Source: Tetranychus cinnabarinus (Eukaryota; Arthropoda; Arachnida; Trombidiformes; Tetranychidae). From it: DNA of 64,000 bases. Shown piece after piece: positions 61,747-64,000 of this stretch. Below the pieces are notes generated by a model, which saw nothing but the letters and a program-made list of their open reading frames with translations, ran no database searches and had not been told where the DNA came from. Positions within the stretch are counted from its first letter, which is position 1, and every line of letters begins with the position of its first letter. Made by a program: the position numbers and the translations under genes. Location: contig WHVY01000003.1 in the NCBI GenBank assembly GCA_022266195.1, forward strand, positions 5,270,001 through 5,334,000, in the 5' to 3' direction.

Positions 61747-64000
61747 ATGAATCAAAATATACAAGATGCAAGTAAATCTTATTCACAGATCTACAATGCA
61801 CCGCATCATCCTGTATCATCTCAACAGTCATCGTCTACATCAACCCTTTTAAGTCATCAACATCTTTACAAACAAAGAAATGATGATGATGTTTTACCTC
61901 CACCGCCTCCAGAAGCTTATTCTGATTCTGAGAATCAGCATATTCATCCATCAAATACTAAAATAAATTGTTCGAGAAGAGAATTTTTGCAAACATTGAA
62001 TGCTAAGTTATCTGTATTTCAAAATCAAAGATTGAGTCCTAAACTTGTAAAAAGACGTAGCATGTCATTACCTCACTCAGATCAAGAATGGGACTCCGAT
62101 TCTGGTATTACATCTCAGTCCACATCGTCTAATAAGTCAAGTCCTCGGGGATCTACATCAAGTCACTCTGAATCATTTTCCCAGTCCTTCACCGAACGTC
62201 TTGGTACTTATGGAAGTCGTAACAGTAATAATTGTAACAATATTTATCAGTCAGACGGGACCAAAAATCGGAACAATAGTGTCTGTCACAAAAATCAAAA
62301 TCAAAACACAAATAACAATAGTCATTCAACCTACGCTTCTTTCTTATATAGCGAAGCCGATGTCAAAAATGTTCCTCAAAATTTTGGATACTCTGATTCA
62401 GATAATGTGAATGATCATTCTCTGTCTAAAATGAAAATGAATTCTAGTCAACACAGTGAAGTCGCCAAAGCAGCTGCAACCGAAGCTATAAGAAGAAAAA
62501 AGTCACAATCTGAATGCTCCCTGGAATCAAATATCAGAGAAAGTAACTCGCAAATCAATCCCGAATCACATCAATCAAGCGCTTCAGCAAGTGAAAATAC
62601 CAGCAGTAATTGTATGGACAGAATCTACCGTAGCCATCAACATTATCTGTCTCATTATAATCATCAACATCATCCTAGTAATCCATTTCATCAAAATTAT
62701 GCGAGTGAAAATATGCAAACCGAAAATGTATATACAACAAGAAACCAAAGTGTCTATCAATCAACATCTAACCCAACTAGTGCATGCTTCTCAGAATCTT
62801 TGCCAAATCATTATCAACAAAAGTCAATCTCACAACCTGCTATGAGTACCTTATCAAAAAATCGCCAAATTCCAATCGGCCACCCATTATCTTCCGGTAA
62901 TTGTAGCACTGGCAATAACATTGATACATTACAAACAGCAGCTAATAAAAATGAAATTATTCGCGACCAAGTGGATATGAATGGCAGATCTCAATCTTCT
63001 TCAGTTCCAGGAGAATCTCAACATATCCAAAAAAATTCTGGAGATATTCCATCTTGTGTCGATGAAAATAACCGTGCTGGTTCAGAAGGTTCTATAACCC
63101 CAACTAATCCCGATCGTAATAGTCCAACATATGAATCTTCAAAGTCAACAGTATTATCATATATAAAACGCGAGCCTGTCCAACTTTCTGCCTTGAAATC
63201 AACTAAATCCTACCCAGGTAGTCATTTAGCTGAAAGTTTATATTCATCAACCGGGACTCTTTCAAGACTCGGTAAACCTGCACCGCCACCACCTGTTCGT
63301 AAAACGTCTTCAATTTCAGACCCGAATGCCATTACATTAGGAACACTTAGAAGTGCAGGAGTTTCTACTTACGAAGAAATTAAAACACTAAAGCGCCATT
63401 CTCGTAATCGTAGCGGTGGATCAAGTTTTAATACTTATGAAGAATTGAATTCTGATAAAAATGCCATTTATTATGCTGCTAGAAAAAGTTGTCTTTCAAC
63501 CTCACTTACTTCACTAGTAGAGCCTATTTACTCAACTCTTGATTCTAATAATACTGGTACTGCGAACTATTACGATTCTAAAAGCGTTACTGTTAATACT
63601 TTGGGAAATCAAGAAAAACAAGATGCAAGTAAATCTTATTCTCAGATCTATAATGCACCGCATCATCCTGCATCATCTCAACAGTCATCGTCTACATCAA
63701 CCCTTTTAAGTCATCAACATCTTTACAAACAAAGAAATGATGATGATGTTTTACCTCCACCGCCTCCAGAAGCTTATTCTGATTCTGAGAATCAGCATAT
63801 TCATCCATCAAATACTAAAATAAATTGTTCGAGAAGAGAATTTTTGCAAACATTGAATGCTAAGTTATCTGTATTTCAAAATCAAAGATTGAGTCCTAAA
63901 CTTGTAAAAAGACGTAGCATGTCATTACCTCATTCAGATCAAGAATGGGACTCTGATTCTGGTATTACATCTCAATCCACATCCTCTAATAAGTCAAGTC
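61747..64000 (+). CDS. Long Ser/Pro-rich scaffold-like protein, runs off the window
   Basis: Open from the ATG at 61747 to the window end: 2254 bases, over 750 codons, no stop. The frame also stays open back to an acceptor at 61712, so an upstream coding exon is possible. The sequence is low-complexity and rich in Ser, Asn, Gln and His. Notable blocks are LPPPPPEAYSDSE (near residue 45), REFLQTLNAKLSVFQNQR, KRRSMSLPHSDQEWDSDSGI, IRRKKSQSECSLESN, GKPAPPPPVRKTSSISDPNA followed by ITLGTLRSAG, and repeated TYEE. Poly-Pro segments and RRxS sites suggest an actin-regulatory or SH3/EVH1-binding scaffold, distantly recalling Nance-Horan or MIM/MTSS proteins, but I cannot assign the family. The first ~128 residues recur in frame 619 codons later (63618 onward), so the protein contains a large internal repeat. 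Confidence 0.75.
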   Translation, partial: MNQNIQDASKSYSQIYNAPHHPVSSQQSSSTSTLLSHQHLYKQRNDDDVLPPPPPEAYSDSENQHIHPSNTKINCSRREFLQTLNAKLSVFQNQRLSPKLVKRRSMSLPHSDQEWDSDSGITSQSTSSNKSSPRGSTSSHSESFSQSFTERLGTYGSRNSNNCNNIYQSDGTKNRNNSVCHKNQNQNTNNNSHSTYASFLYSEADVKNVPQNFGYSDSDNVNDHSLSKMKMNSSQHSEVAKAAATEAIRRKKSQSECSLESNIRESNSQINPESHQSSASASENTSSNCMDRIYRSHQHYLSHYNHQHHPSNPFHQNYASENMQTENVYTTRNQSVYQSTSNPTSACFSESLPNHYQQKSISQPAMSTLSKNRQIPIGHPLSSGNCSTGNNIDTLQTAANKNEIIRDQVDMNGRSQSSSVPGESQHIQKNSGDIPSCVDENNRAGSEGSITPTNPDRNSPTYESSKSTVLSYIKREPVQLSALKSTKSYPGSHLAESLYSSTGTLSRLGKPAPPPPVRKTSSISDPNAITLGTLRSAGVSTYEEIKTLKRHSRNRSGGSSFNTYEELNSDKNAIYYAARKSCLSTSLTSLVEPIYSTLDSNNTGTANYYDSKSVTVNTLGNQEKQDASKSYSQIYNAPHHPASSQQSSSTSTLLSHQHLYKQRNDDDVLPPPPPEAYSDSENQHIHPSNTKINCSRREFLQTLNAKLSVFQNQRLSPKLVKRRSMSLPHSDQEWDSDSGITSQSTSSNKSS
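61761..62143 (+). repeat. Intragenic direct repeat, unit 1 (visible part)
   Basis: Matches 63618-64000 at an offset of 1857 bp (exactly 619 codons). I count about seven substitutions in 383 bases, of which six are synonymous in the shared frame; the seventh changes Val to Ala. The second copy continues past the window, so the full unit may be the whole 1857 bp. Confidence 0.9.
63618..64000 (+). repeat. Intragenic direct repeat, unit 2 (truncated by window end)
   Basis: In-frame second copy of 61761-62143. Entry into the repeat is seamless: NQEKQDASKSYSQ here against NQNIQDASKSYSQ in unit 1. Substitutions lie at third positions of Ser, Tyr, His and Gln codons. Confidence 0.9.

Overview
The window is nuclear DNA of an AT-rich invertebrate, most likely an arthropod and plausibly a spider mite (Acariformes). 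The reasons are compact GT-AG introns (mostly 64-390 bp), eukaryote-only gene families (KDM1A, LSM2, RNF11, CNRIP1, BTBD7, CDK20, lachesin-like Ig protein), and many small inverted-repeat elements and LINE debris. There is no prokaryotic signal: no operons, Shine-Dalgarno sites or CRISPR. The species is inferred, not proven.

Layout. Positions 1-25926 hold no convincing conserved gene and are probably the start of a very long intron of the minus-strand gene whose Gln/His-rich 5' coding exon is at 25927-26428. This tract carries a recurring 11-mer (TTCACTCCCAG), a 596-bp inverted-repeat element with TA target sites, and an old repeat-like zone at 8.4-10.4 kb. From 28.3 to 39.2 kb lies a segmental duplication. 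Two intact lysine-specific demethylase 1 genes (KDM1A-A at 28304-30760 and KDM1A-B at 33042-35527, both minus) flank the plus-strand snRNP gene LSM2. Upstream of copy B sits a head-to-tail pair of near-identical 5'-truncated LINE fragments; upstream of copy A sits a 260-bp MITE. Each insertion has its empty site in the other paralogue.

From 40.5 to 58.4 kb there is a gene-dense stretch: RNF11 (-), a lachesin-like intronless Ig gene (-), CNRIP1 (+, three short exons), a mitochondrial acetyl-CoA hydrolase/CoA-transferase (-, four exons), BTBD7 (-, four exons) and CDK20 (+, two exons). CDK20 lies inside a broken second copy of the lachesin region (56371-60735), and a third, older lachesin relic follows at about 60740-60960. 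The window ends inside a long open reading frame (61747-64000+, plus strand) coding for a low-complexity, proline/serine-rich protein. Its beginning recurs in frame 1857 bp later.

Themes. Two gene pairs (KDM1A and lachesin) show sharp switches between near-identical and strongly diverged sequence, which is the pattern expected from ectopic gene conversion. The genes do not form one pathway. They are housekeeping and signalling genes: chromatin demethylation, mRNA decay/splicing, ubiquitin ligation, acyl-CoA metabolism, cell adhesion and cell-cycle/cilium kinase.
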